A model generated the notes under the pieces. It made no database searches. It was given only the letters and a program-made list of their open reading frames with translations, and was not told where the DNA came from. A stretch of 35,000 nt of DNA from Prorocentrum cordatum (taxonomy: Eukaryota > Sar > Dinophyceae > Prorocentrales > Prorocentraceae). The position numbers were made by a program, and so were the translations under genes. Of this stretch, positions 1 to 10,509 are shown piece after piece (within the stretch, counting starts at the first letter, position 1; each line of letters starts with the position of its first letter). The stretch lies in assembly GCA_963575745.1 (NCBI GenBank), contig CAUYUJ010017982.1, positions 637,913 through 672,912 on the forward strand. The letters are read 5' to 3'.

Positions 1-239
1 TTTCTCAGCCTCAAGCCTCTTGGCCTCGAGGCCCCTGTAGAAGCTCGCAGCAGACTGGCTGCTCTCGCGCGGGGGGGTTCTCAGCTTCTCGCGGGGGCTC
101 GGTGCCTCCGCGGGGGGGTCCGCGAGACCCCGGAGGCCCGACGAGCTCTACTGCTTCGTCGGCGCCCTCGCGGTGGCTCGCCCCGTCGGAGCCTCGCGGC
201 AAAGCTGCCCTGGCTCGAGGCGCAGGTCCTCGAGCCAAC

Positions 240-560
240 GTGGCTACGGAAAGTTGTTGGCTTCTCGCTGTTGTATTATTGTCGTTGTTCGCTTATTGTT
301 GTTACTTTCTTGCGGTGAGCGCTGCGCTGTTAAATTGCCGTTGGTAGCTTATTGTTGTTCGCTTGTTAGTGTCGCTTGTCTTCTTACTTTTGTGCTTTGC
401 TGTTGCGCTGGTTGCTGGCGCTGCCGTTGCGCTTGCTGTTGCTTGTGTTGTTGTTTGTGGTGATGTTGTTTTGCTGGTTGCTCGTCATGTTGTGGCCGCG
501 GCTGTTTGTGCTGTTGCTGTTGTTGCTTGCAGGTGTTTTGCTGGTTGCGTGTTTTTTTTT
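240..560. repeat. GTT/GCT-rich trinucleotide-like tract
   Basis: Irregular run of TGTTGTT, TTGCTGTTG and CTTGTTG units without fixed period. All frames give Leu/Val/Cys-rich or Gln/His-rich low-complexity peptides, which is typical of a degraded trinucleotide array, so no gene is called. Confidence 0.6.
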
Positions 561-697
561 TGTCTCTGCTGTCGTCGGCGCTGTTGCTCTTGTCCACGCC
601 TCGTCTTTTTGTTTTTTTCATTGAGTCTTCGAGCCCGGTGGCCACGTCGCTCAGAGGCCCCAGCGCTTCGCCCTGACTCGGCCCCAAGGCGCCTCGC

Positions 698-914
698 TCA
701 GAACTCCCAGCGGCTCGCGAGGCGCATCGAGGCCGAGACAGAGCTCGGCGCCGACTGCAAGGACTCGCGCTGCCTCGTCGTCGCTGGCGCGAAACGGCGG
801 CACTTCTCCGCGGGCTCGACCCTGCAGGAGTCCAGCTTGACCTTCTTGTCCTCAGTCTTATTGTCGTCGAGGCTCTCGCCCTCGAGCTGGCCGGCGTCCT
901 CCAGCTTCTTGTCC

Positions 915-978
<64 letters not shown>

Positions 979-1590
979 CATCGAGGCGTCTGTCGTCCTC
1001 GAGCTTGCTGTTGTCCTCGAGCATCTTGTCCTCGAGCTTGCAGGAGCCCAGCTTGGCCCGCCTGTCCTCGGGCTTCTTGTCGTCGAGGCTCTTCTCCTCG
1101 AGCTCGCTGGCGTCCTCCAGCGTCTTGTCCCAATGCTTTTTCTCGAGGTGTCTGTTGTCCTCGAGCATGCTCTTGTCCTCGAGCTTATTGTCCTCGGTTT
1201 TCGCGTCCTCGAGTGTCATCTCGAGCTGCTCCTTGTCCTGCAGCTGCGCGCCCTGCGGTTGCGTCTCCTCGTGCTGCTCGACGCCGCCCCCTGCATTCTT
1301 CCCCCCCGAAGTCCTCGGTCTGCGCGCCGCCCTGCGTTCGCTCGTCACCCTGCGTCTGCTCGACGGGGGGCGTCGGCGAGATGGCGCTCTCGCTGCCCGA
1401 CCCCTCGGCGAAAGGGAGGCCGAACGCGCGCCGGGAGTCGCTGTCGGACTCGACCATCCTTGTTGCTGGAGCGGAAATGGAGCCTGGAAGCCTTGATCCT
1501 ACATGGGCCACGGAAAGTGCTGCGTCCTCGGCGGGCTCGATCCAAACAGCGCTTGCACCGCAGAGCTTGCACCTATTGCACCATATAGCT
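698..1590 (-). pseudogene. Possible charged-repeat protein frame, interrupted
   Basis: Family not recognised. Read on the minus strand, the stretch from about 1300 down to 698 encodes Lys/Leu/Glu/Asp-rich protein with recurring KLED, MLED and LDD units. Two roughly 33-residue blocks, each beginning near DK(T/K)LEDA and ending near KL(G/D)SC, are conserved on either side of a poly-lysine run; the DNA copies (about 895 and 1111) lie 216 bp apart, a whole number of codons. Upstream, 1590-1310 reads as an acidic Ser/Thr/Pro/Gln frame that is one base out of register; the shift falls near a run of seven C at about 1300. The poly-lysine comes entirely from the poly(A) tract, so it may be a microsatellite expansion rather than selected protein. 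It could equally be a low-complexity repeat with no coding role. Confidence 0.3.
917..978. repeat. 62-base poly(T) tract
   Basis: Sixty-two consecutive T on the plus strand, inside a degenerate CCTCGAGCTTG repeat field. On the minus strand it would read as about 20 AAA lysine codons. It could be a retroposed poly(A) tail, but the flanks continue the same repeat family on both sides, which favours expansion in place. Confidence 0.95.
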
Positions 1591-1599
1591 TGCACCTCG

Positions 1600-2965
1600 A
1601 TCGCCGAAGCTCGATCCTCGATCCTCGGGTCGCACACCCAAGATCCTGAAGTCCAAGCTGGCAGTTCTCGGGCCTAGAATCCAAAGTGCTCGAATATGCT
1701 CTGAAGCAAAACCGAAAGTCCACGATCCGAGCATCGCGGACCCTGCCTCGGCGATGGCGGCCTGGCGTGCGTGCGTGTGTGCGTGTGTGCGTGTGTGCGT
1801 GCGTGCATGCGTGCATGTGTGTGCGTGTTTGTGTGTGTTTGTGTATGTGCGTGCGTGTGTGTGTTTGTGTGTGCGTGTGTGCATGCGTGTGTGCGTTTGT
1901 GTATGTGTGTGTGTGCGTGTGTGTGTGTGCGCGTGTGTGTGTGTTTATGTATGTGTGTGCGTGTGCGCTTGTGTGTGTGCGTGTGCGCGTGCGTGCGTGT
2001 GCGCGTGCGTGTGCGCGTGCACGCGTCGAGGCTCGATCCTCGGATCGAGGGCCCAGGATCCTCGAGTCCAAGCTAAGCAATCCTCGGACACTAGGATCCA
2101 AGGTGCATGAATATGCTCGGGTCGAGGATCGAGGATCCTCGATCCGAGGATCGAGGCTGCTTGATGGTGGCCTGGTCCCGACGACGACGACGACGACGAG
2201 GGGCATCGACGATCGCCGGGGCTCGATCCTCGATCCTCGGATCAAGGGCCCAGGATCCTCGAGTCCTAGCTGAGCGACCCTCGGAACCAGGATCCAAGGT
2301 GCTCGAAGATGCTCGGGTCGAAGATCTCGGATCCTCGATCCGAGGATCGAGGATGGAGGCTGCTTGATGGCGGTCTGGCCCCGACGACGGCGACGAGGGA
2401 GATCAACGATCGCCGAGGCTCGATCCTCGATCCTCGGATCGAGGGCCCACGATCTTCCAGTCCAAGCTTGGCGATCCTCGGATCTAGGATCCAAGGCGCT
2501 CACAGATGCTCGGGACCAAGGTCTCGGATCCTCGATCCGAGGATCGCGGGTCGGGCATGCTTGATGGCGGTCTGGGCCCGACGACCGCGACGAGGGAAAT
2601 GCGCGATCGCCAAGTCTCGATCCTCGATCCTCGGATCGCGAACCCAAGATCTTTGAGTTCAAGCTTGGCGATCCTCGGATTTAGGATCCAAGGTCCTCGG
2701 AGGTGCTCGGACTCAAGATCTCGGAGATCTCGGGCCCTCGGCCCGAGGATGGAGGATCGAGCCTGCTCGATGACGGTCGGGGCCCGAAGACGGCGACGAG
2801 AGCGATCGACGATCGCCGAGGCTCAACCCTCGATCCTCGGATCGAGGGCCCAAGGTCTTCGAGTCCAAGCTGGGCGACCCCCCGATCTTTGATCCAAGAT
2901 GCCCGAGTATGCTCGGACTCACGATCGAGGATCCTCGATCCGATGATCGAGGATCGAGCCTCCTT
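1600..2965. repeat. ~198-bp tandem repeat (CTCGATCCTCGGATC family)
   Basis: Units begin near GGCTCGATCCTCGATCCTCG and include a ...GAGTCCAAGCT... segment, a ...GATCCAAGGTGCTCG... segment and a CCCGACGACGGCGACGAG segment. Unit starts are recognisable near 1604, 2030, 2220, 2418, 2614 and 2820, so five or more copies at about 198 bp, with the first two separated by a dinucleotide array. The units are dense in the palindromes GGATCGAGGATC and CTCGATCCGAGGATCGAG. Open frames cross them on both strands only because stops are rare; no gene is supported. Confidence 0.85.
1764..2026. repeat. GT/GC dinucleotide array
   Basis: About 260 bp of alternating (GT)n and (GC)n with occasional TTT or CAT interruptions, sitting inside the ~198-bp repeat field. 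Alternating purine-pyrimidine of this length is Z-DNA prone. Confidence 0.95.
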
Positions 2966-3169
2966 GATGACGGCCGCGCTTTTTTTCTCACTCGGCGAGA
3001 GGGGGGGTAGCACCCGCAGCTTGGAACGCCAATCACCTTGAAAAGAGATGGGGCTCGAGCGCGCGCCCTGAGGTGCTCGCGCGGCGCCCTCGCGAACAAC
3101 AGGAATAGAGCGCTTGGCTCGGGGTGCTCGCGCGCCAGGCGCTCGCCCTGTCTGGCCTGCGCGGCTCTC

Positions 3170-3420
3170 GGGCGCCCTTGCTGGCCCCTGGCTCGCCCTT
3201 CGCCTCGGCCTCCTTCTCGGCCGCGCGGTGGGTCATCACGTTGGCGTGCTCGACCGAGATCTGGTGGTCGGACTGGAAATTCTTCTCGATGTAGCGCTCG
3301 TAGATGAAATTGTCGGCGGCCCGTTCCTTGGCCACCTGGGCCCGGTCGCGCCTGGCGCGCTCGGCGCGAGTCTCGGAGACTCGGGGGAGCTCGAGCCCGG
3401 GCAGTTGCAGGAGGCGGAGG
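3170..3420 (-). CDS. Possible small coding exon, unknown function
   Basis: Not recognised. On the minus strand 3420-3170 gives an open frame with a balanced amino-acid composition, unlike the surrounding low-complexity DNA: a Glu/Arg/Ala-rich helical stretch (ETRAERARRDRAQVAKERAA) followed by a segment containing NFIYERYIEKNFQSDHQ and then HRAAEKEAEAKG. The codons for Asn, Tyr, Ile, Phe and Lys end mostly in C or G, as expected for real coding DNA in a GC-rich genome. No start or splice sites were assigned; GTG at about 3335 is only a convenient opening. Upstream it meets a poly(G/C) tract (3419-3445). It may be one exon of a gene, or a gene fragment. Confidence 0.4.
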
Positions 3421-3570
3421 GGGGGGGGGGGCGCGGGGGGGGGGAGGAGGGGGGCCCATATAGAGAATTACTTATGGGGCCACGAACCGTGTGAGGGATG
3501 TGCTAAACAAGTAACGCCAATGCGCTGCCTGCTCAGAAAACGCATGTGAACTTCAAAAGCCAAGTCGGCC

Positions 3571-3722
3571 CCCATGGCCCTGCCACGCGTCCCTGACTCG
3601 GGAAAGGCTGAGAAAGTGAAAATCCCATGGTCCTGCCGCACGTTCGCGACTTGGGAAAGCTGGAATGGTGAGAATCCAAAATCCCCGGCACACGCTCGTG
3701 ACTTGCGAAAGCTGAAATGGCC
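3571..3722. repeat. ~52-bp tandem repeat, three copies
   Basis: Three imperfect units start near 3571, 3624 and 3675, each containing a version of CCATGGYCCTGCC, a GACTYGGGAAAG block and a GAAA/GAAT tail. The open frames here follow the repeat and are not called. Confidence 0.75.
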
Positions 3723-3905
3723 AGACCTCCATTGCCATGCTCAGCGTTTTGGATGATGTTGCTGGTCAACAGAAGAAAGTAGCAACTTCAATTCGCAACT
3801 TCCCCCCGCGATAATCAAGTTCGGCCTCGCCGCCCCTCTCCACGCTCAAATGTGTCTGAGCCGGGGATAATGACCGCCCGGGGGTTTAGAGGGGGGTACT
3901 CTTTG

Positions 3906-6561
3906 TCATCCGGGGAACGCGATTAATCCCTTTGGCTGCTCGACGCCAAAGTGCTGCGCCATCTCGTCCTCGCAGCGGTCCAGCCATCCCTCGAAGGCTG
4001 CGTCGAGCGCCTGCTTATCGTCGGCCATATGCGCCTTCGCGAGTGCGTCATCCTATCCAAGTGGAGGAAGCTGCGGTCCGATCAGCTGTCCAGATGGGAA
4101 GGCCGTGGCGAGGTGCACCTTAGTGATCATCGGGGGCATCTGCTGCACGTCGATCTCGAGAGTCCCTCCTTCCGCGGGGTTACCGACAGCCCGTCGGAGG
4201 CGGTCGCCTCGCAGCCTGTCAGGTCACACCTCGCGCAGAAGAAATCCATCGCCCTCGCGCCGCTAGCCGCGCAGCGTTTTGGCTGCGATGGTGCGGCGGC
4301 TGCATCCTTCGCTGCCTGTGGCCAGGCCGCAGTGCTCAAGGTCTCTGGGAGGTTCTGCCAGTCCCCAAATAATCATGGGCCGGCACACAGCGCGCAACAC
4401 ACTTCAAATATGAAAAAGGCTGTTAAGACTAATGCATCGAGGCCCCTGCTAGCGCGCAGGTGCGGCGCCGCCAACACCGGCCCCTCCTCGAAGCCTTGGT
4501 CCGCAATCCAGAACGCTTGTCGGGCTGCCCCATCAGCGCGACTGCCATCGCGCTCGAAGCTCAGACGTCCGGAAGTAACATGCGGTCGAACCAGCAGCCC
4601 AACGCCGCCAGTTGTCCCATCGACGTTGCCCGTCCGTCTCGCTGGGGATAGATCGGCATCCCAACTGAGTGCTCGAGCTGCTTTCATCGCCGGCCGTGGC
4701 CTGCTCTCCTCAGGGCGATGCTCGTGGATCAGAACAGCATGCACATATTTCAATACCCTTTCGTCGTCCAGTTGCGTCAGTAACGACGCTGGCAGGCCAC
4801 CTTCACGGCCATGGTCTTGAAGCCCTTGCCACGTTGCTGCCGGGCGCGCTCGCCGCGCTGCCCGGCGCCATGACAGGCGCGCGCGCGCGGCCAGCATCTC
4901 GCGCGGGGCCGGGCCGCCTGGCCCCAGCTGGGGGCCTCCGTCGGCGACGCCCCCGCTGCCCAGCGGCGTTGTTCCAGCATTGCATCTCGTAATCGCAGAA
5001 TTCTCCGCGCGTGGAGGGCCGCCTCCATCCGGCAGTTAATCTGCCGGGGTCGCCGCCAGGGCTGGAACGAGCGCCCCCCCCCCCCCGCCCCCGCCGCGAC
5101 GCGCGTCAGAGCAAGCCCCCCCGACGCCAGCACACAATGCATAGCAATATGTAGCCGACTTGGGTGGCCAGCGAACGCCCGCATAGCGGGTCGGCACCGC
5201 CCCTGGCGCCGCGGCCACTCTGGCAATGGCCGCCCCAGCAGCGCTCGCGGGGTCGAGCGGTGCCTCCAAATGTCGCGGCGCTCGTCTTACTCGGCTTGCT
5301 CGAGGACCAGCGCCCTGGACATGCCGTGTGTCAGCCGCTCGAAGACGCGCGGGGCGCGCTGTTGACGCCAGTCGCGCCCCCCTCCCCCCTCGTCCCAGGA
5401 GAGCGCGTCGGTGCGACGCATGGGCGTGCAGCACTCGCTCAAGTCCCCGTCGGTCCCCAAGTGCAGCACGTCGAGCGGGGTTGGCGCGCTCGTCTCGCGG
5501 CGCTGGCTTCTTAGACCGCGCCAGCTGCGCTGCGCCCGGGGTGGCCCCGCATTGGCACCCATGCCCATGCCGAGCCCGCGGATCGCGCTGCGTCTGTCCA
5601 CCTGCGCCCATTTCATCAAACCATTGAGAATTCGCACCCCTGTCGCAGTCGGTTGCGACTGACACATGAAGTCACCGGAATAATTCAGGCCCGAGCCCTG
5701 TGAATAGTTCGACCACGCGCCACGGGCACTCGACTGAGTAGCCACCAAACCTGCGCGATCGTCGCCTCGCCCTCGTCTCGAAATTGGGCTAAACAGACAT
5801 CTTGGGAGCAGCGGCTTCTCCGCGTCCAGCCCCGTTGCTTGCTGCAGACCACGCAACGTTGAGACTCTCGTGCCCCTGAGCCAGGAAGGCCTCGCCTGTC
5901 GTAGCCGTCGTCGCTGCTGGCGTAGCGGGCTGTGCTGCTGGCTGGGATGCAGCGCCTCTTCTTGGTCTGCAGCCTGTCGCACGGCCTGGAACTAAGCCTG
6001 CAGCTCCTCGCGGTGCATCTGAGTCTGCTGCCCGTCCGACTCCTGCACCTCGTAGTCGCGCAGCTGCGCCAAGCCGAAAAGGCCCTCGTCGTCCAACTCC
6101 CAAGCCGCGTTTCCCTCCACCAGTTTAGAGAAATTGAACTTGGACGCCGTACTGGACGGGTCTCCCTTCTGCTTCGAGGCTGGCGCCACCCTTTCCTCCA
6201 AGGCCTGCGCTGCTTTGGTGTATGCCACCCCAGCCAATTCCAACTCATGGTGCACTTCTGATGGCCTTGCCCAACTGCTTCTGGAAGCTTCCGCTGCCGA
6301 GACTGCCTGGTCCAGGTGTTCCTCGGCTGCCTCCTTGGCCAGCAAAGCGACGTCCACCGACAGGGGCTTATCCTGCCTCTTGGCCCGTATCTCGTCGAGT
6401 TGCTTCTGGTATGTTGTCTCGCCTGGTGTCGCCCGAGTGGCACAGGAGCTCCACCGGCTGCGCCAGTTTGGTTTGCTCTGGGTCCACAGATTGGGGGGAT
6501 TTGTCGCCGCTGCCCAACGCAAGCCCAACTCCTCGCTTTCCACGACTTCCAAATGGTTCAC
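3906..6561 (-). pseudogene. Decayed LINE-like ORF (coiled coil, endonuclease-like fragments)
   Basis: Minus strand, read from 6561 down. 6561-5995: Ala/Glu/Gln/Lys-rich helical region (for example LLAKEAAEEHLDQAVSAAEA) that looks like a coiled coil. It continues in frame past a TAG at 5992-5994 to about 5290. From about 4900 to 4373 a second frame contains TTGGVGLLVRPH, and after a shift near 4373 a third frame holds LFGDWQNLPETL and then ARAMDFFCARCDL. GDW(Q/N) followed about 40 residues later by a D(F/Y)F segment is the pattern of the C-terminal half of an exonuclease-endonuclease-phosphatase domain in LINEs. A last frame, 4028-3906, reads ALDAAFEGWLDRCEDEMAQH, like the linker after that domain. 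No reverse transcriptase follows, so the copy is truncated as well as frameshifted. The region 5290-4900 could not be placed. The family call rests on motif order, not on an alignment. Confidence 0.5.
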
Positions 6562-7030
6562 GTGACCCTCGCAGTTCGCGGGGCCCTCGGGTCTGTTCGT
6601 GTGGACTGGGGCACACGGTACGACTGCGCCAACGTAGCACCTCGCTCTATGTTAACAGGCCGCCGAACCCTAGAGGCCCTAGAACTGTCACGATTGCCAG
6701 CGACAGAAATCGTAAGCACCAGAAGTCGTAAGCACCAGCACCGCCAAGACTCGTTCCTCTTGCAGCTGCACTTGACGCATGCCGCTGCCATGGGTCTCTC
6801 CGACGCACTCGCCTTGCGTGCGCCATGCATGGAAGGCGGCTGGCAAGCGTGATGTTCCTCCGGAAGGGCACGATCTCGACGTTCACGTAAATCTAACCGT
6901 GCCACAACCCGTCGTCGTCGAAGGCGACGATGCCACGGCGGAGACCTGGACCGCAGGCGGTCCGTTCCTCCGCATGCGCCCGCCACCGCCGCGGGCAACA
7001 GGGCTGCGGGGCCGCGCTGAGAAGCCCCAT
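6562..7030. other. No gene recognised
   Basis: Mixed sequence between the minus-strand LINE-like relic and the GGA array. A short local repeat, RTCGTAAGCACCAG, occurs twice near 6710-6740. No frame has convincing domain content. Confidence 0.5.
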
Positions 7031-7035
7031 TGGGG

Positions 7036-7312
7036 GAGGAAGAGAAGGAGGAGGAGGAGGAGAAGAAAAGGAGAAGGAGGAGGAGGAGGAAGAGGAGGAG
7101 GAGGAGGAGGAGGAGGAGGAGGAGGAAGAAGAGAGAATGGGGGGGAGGAGGAGGAGGAGGAGGAGGAGGAGGAGGAGGAGGAGGAGGAGGAAGAGGAGGA
7201 GGAGGAGGAGGAGGAAGAGGAGGAGGAGGAGGAGGAGGAGGTGGAGGAGGAGGACGACGACGACGAGGAGGAGGACGACGAGGAGGGAGAAGGAGAGGGA
7301 GAGGGGGGGGGA
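7036..7312. repeat. (GGA)n purine tract
   Basis: About 275 bp of GGA/GAG with interruptions (AGAA, GGGG, GACGAC). The plus strand is almost pure purine, so the tract can form triplex DNA. The poly-Glu, poly-Gly/Arg and poly-Ser/Pro frames are by-products. Confidence 0.95.
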
Positions 7313-7788
7313 ACGAAGAAAGGGTGGAGTCTCCCCGCAACCCCTGTGGCCGGTCCGGCCAACACGGACACCCTGCCCAGGACTGGTTTTCAATCCCTGG
7401 CCGTTTTTTGGTGGTGCTGGGGCTTGGGGCGAACTTCCGGAGGCCCCCAAGCAAGAAAATCTCGCAGTCTCGATTTTGTGTTGTCGCCTGCAACTACTTG
7501 GGCAAGCGGAAGCCAAAGTGACCTGTGTGTCGCGTTGTGTCTCGCTGGCGCCACCCGCCTCTGCCCACCGCCGATCCGCAAACACACGTTGTCTGTCAAC
7601 GGCGTCTGCGCACGGCGGCGTCAGGCGGGTTCACGGGGTCAAGAGTCTGTCCACCACGTCTGTGTTCGGCATCTGCATGGGACTCGTCCGTCTGCTTCGA
7701 CTGCGAGTGCCGGCGGTTTCCGAGAGGCCCTATAGTCAAGAAGACGCTGTGTGGCAGCAAGGGCCTCCGTAGCTGCATACACAGTCCC
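7313..7788. other. No gene recognised
   Basis: GC-rich mixed sequence between two microsatellites of opposite strand sense (GGA to the left, CCT to the right). Frames are open but have no recognisable domains. Confidence 0.45.
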
Positions 7789-7910
7789 CCCCCCCTCCTC
7801 CTCCTCCTTCTCCTCTTCCTCCTCCTCCTCCTTCTCCCCCATCCTCCTCCTCCTCCTCCTCCTCCTTCTCCTCCTCCTCCTCCTCCTCCTCTTCCTCCTC
7901 CTCCTCCTCA
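7789..7910. repeat. (CTC)n pyrimidine tract
   Basis: About 120 bp of CTC/CTT units, almost pure pyrimidine on the plus strand, the complement type of the 7036-7312 array. Confidence 0.95.
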
Positions 7911-8180
7911 TCGTCATCGCACATCCCGAGGCACCAGAGGCAATCCACGAGTCACTACAGAAATACATTGCCGAAACAAGTCTACCTCACGGAAGAAGGA
8001 AAACAACAAGCACGAGGCAAGTTGGACATTACACAACACTGTTAGGTTGGTCCTCCTCAAGATTACGCTTGAGAGCTAATTGTTTGGCTTCTTCGGCTTA
8101 GACTGCAACAGCAGACTCTAAACCCTCAACAGATAGGCCGAAAGAAGCAGCCTCTCCCCAGACCTCTGGGCTCGTGGCTT

Positions 8181-8362
8181 ACAGACAACCCGTAGAATAA
8201 GGATGTGCGATAAGGATGCAAGAGCCTTGGACGCCCCTGTCGAGGCTCTTCGAGCGGTGCTGCTATCGACAGTGGTTGAGGATGGACCGAAGATGACCGA
8301 AGACGCAAGGATGCAGGGGTACCCTTGGGAAGCCGATCATCCTTCCTATGCGGGTTGACTGT
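8181..8362. mobile_element. MITE-like element, copy 1
   Basis: A 182-bp segment matching 13449-13623 along its whole length. It opens with ACAGACAACCCG and closes with ATGCGGGTTGACTGT, imperfect inverted repeats of roughly 25 bp. Shared internal blocks include ATAAGGATGYGCGATAAGGA, GCCTTGGACGCCC, TTCGAGCGG and AAGGATGCA. There is no coding content. Target-site duplication is not clear. Confidence 0.65.
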
Positions 8363-8800
8363 ATCACATCTGGGGTCTCCGTAGCTCTTTGGCCCTTCTT
8401 CCCAGGGCCAAATCTTCATACCGGACCGTTTTTCTCATGATCCTGGGTCCCGAAAACGGCCCCCAGGGACCGAACGTGAAAAATCAAAGGGAGCTGGGGG
8501 AATGGGGATGCCCCTCTACAATGTCCTGGTGGCCTCTGCAATGTCCTGGCGAATATCCGCTGGCCACACCCAGGGGCCGCTAAGATCGGAATCGAATGTC
8601 ATGACGGATAGTGGGCATGTTTATGATGGGACTGACACCTGTGAAAGTGAGAGCTGTGTTGCAAATCCAACCAGCACTCTGGGCGGAGGTGGTCGAGAGC
8701 GTGTCTTCTTCCATCTTCCCTGTTCCCATTCGGGGAGGGGTGTACTCCTCCCCTACCCCATCTCCCCTGGACCTGGACGGGGCGCCCCGCCGGTCACTGG
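8363..8800. other. No gene recognised
   Basis: Unique-looking sequence with no repeat seen and no frame supporting a protein. Short frames of 60-120 codons on both strands overlap each other. Confidence 0.4.
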
Positions 8801-8804
8801 AGCG

Positions 8805-10120
8805 CCTTTCGTGGCGCAAGATGACTCCAAGAGGGCCTCAGAGAGCCCACGATGACCTCCAAGATGGCTCAAGATGCCTTAAGATGGCGTGCGAGATGCT
8901 CCTAGAGGCTCCACAACCGCCCCAAGACGGCTCCAAGTGGCCACGAAGCCTACCAAGGAAGCTGCCAAGAGGTCAAACTCCTTCCAAACCCTGCAAAAAA
9001 TCAAATGTGTTGTGCCTTCTCGCCTTTTCGCTTTCGATGGCCCTCAGGGGCCTCAAGATGGCTCCAAGAAGGCTCAAGAGGGACCCAAGAGAGCCCACGA
9101 AAGCTCCAAAACGATCCCGAGAGAGCCGAAGAGCGCCTCAAGAGGCGATTGCTGGGGCTCAAGAGGGGCGATGCTAAGTAAGGCTCCGACCTCCTCTTGA
9201 ACAACAGAAACGTTGACCATGGGTGATGTTGAAAGATTTGAGCTTTTTCGGTGGTCTCTTTGGGAGGCGTTTGGCCCAAGAGGGCACCCAGAGGGCCCCA
9301 AATGCCTTAAGATGGCCTCAAAGACGGCGCAAGATGGCCCAAGCTGGCCCACGATGGCCTCCGAGATAGGATGCCTCCAAGAGGCCCAATGATTGCCCCG
9401 AGACAGGTTCAAGCGGCCACGGAGCCTTCCAATGACGCCGCGTCCAGAAAGCCTTTCGATAGCCTTGTGAGGCCTCAAGGTGGCTCCAACACGGCCCGAG
9501 AGAGCCCTAAGAAGAGCTCAACAGGGCCCCAAGACGGCCCCAAGAGCGCTGCAAGAGGGGTCCAAGAGGCAATGTCAATGGTCCTAGAGTGGCGGCCCGC
9601 ATTAAGGACTACCCCTTCCTTGATCGATGAGCTCCAAGATGGCCCCAAGGTGCTTCCAAGAGGCCCAATGGTGGCCCCGAGACAGTTCCCAGCGGACACG
9701 GAGCCTTCCAAGGATGCCGCCAGAAGGCCGTTCGATGGCCCTCCGAGACCTCGAGATGGCTCCAAGACAGCCCAAGGGAGCCCCAAGGGGACCCCGAGAG
9801 GGTTCCAAGACGACTCCAAGAGCGCTCCAAGAGCGCTCCAAGAGGCGATTCCAGTGCCTCTAGTGAGTTGATCCAGATTGAGGACCCCCTGTCTTTGATC
9901 GATGGGTTCCAAGATGGCCCCAAGATGGCCCGAAGGCTCCAAAGAGCCAAGAGTGCCCCAAGAGGGCCCCAACAGGCGCCTGGGAGGCCATGAGAGGTCC
10001 CCACGAGACTTCCAAGACAAGCCCAAGAGGCCCGAAAAGGCTCTCTCGAGACACCCAAGACGCTCCAAGAGCCCCCCAGGACCGCCATGAAGCCCCCAAG
10101 ATGACCCAAGAGGACTCCAA
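8805..10120. repeat. CCAAGATGGC/CCAAGAGG repeat field with ~279-bp units
   Basis: Built from short units such as CTCCAAGATGGC, GCCCCAAGA and CCAAGAGGC. Higher-order copies are visible: GAGGCCCAAT...GAGACAG...GGAGCCTTCCAA occurs at 9381 and again at 9660, a 279-bp offset; a more diverged unit lies about 476 bp before the first (CCAAGTGGCCACGAAGCC near 8933). TTGATCGATGRG occurs near 9619 and 9895. On the minus strand this gives Leu/Gly/Trp/Ser-rich frames that simply follow the repeat. Confidence 0.8.
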
Positions 10121-10186
10121 GAAGCTCTCAAGCGGTATCCGAAGAGTCTCCGAGAGGCATACAAAAAGCTTCTGTTTTTTTCTGCT

Positions 10187-10275
10187 CGCCCTCCTCCTCC
10201 TCCTCTTCCTCCTCCTCCTCCTCCTCCTGATCCTCCTCCGCCTCCTCTTCCTCTTCCGTCTGTTCCTCCTCCGTC
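10187..10275. repeat. (CCT)n pyrimidine tract
   Basis: About 90 bp of CCT/CTC with TGAT and CGTCT interruptions. Confidence 0.9.
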
Positions 10276-10468
10276 TCCCTCTCCCCCACCACCATCCCCC
10301 TTCTCCTCCCACGATTTCTCCTCCATCGTCCCCCTCTTGTCGGGAGCGGCCAAGAGGGGGGTGTCCAAGAGGGGGGGGGGTGCAAATCATGACCGGCGGC
10401 ATGTGCGCGGCCCAGCGGGGAGGCCAAGGACGTAATGAAATAAGAAGAGGCGCCGTGAAATCTGGGGA

Positions 10469-10492
10469 AATATCATGGCCCCCGCCATGATA
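10469..10492. other. Short palindrome
   Basis: ATATCATGGC, four C, then GCCATGATAT: 10-bp perfect arms around CCCC, extended by flanking G and C runs. No terminator function can be inferred in this setting. Confidence 0.6.
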
Positions 10493-10509
10493 TCCCCCCC
10501 CCCCCCTAA

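Noticed and set aside
6558-7772. Pro-, Glu- and Ser-rich genes across the GGA array
   Set aside because: Open in every frame and both strands solely because of the repeat; no domain outside the array.
8855-9075. Relict dinoflagellate spliced-leader sequence, from GGCTCAAG matches
   Set aside because: Only the last eight bases match and they occur in many repeat units; the upstream part of the leader is absent.
8800-10370. Minus-strand Leu/Gly/Trp-rich protein of about 300 residues
   Set aside because: It follows the CCAAGATGGC repeat units and changes frame with them; composition is repeat-driven.
10469-10500. Rho-independent terminator
   Set aside because: The palindrome is followed by C, not T, and the genome is eukaryotic.
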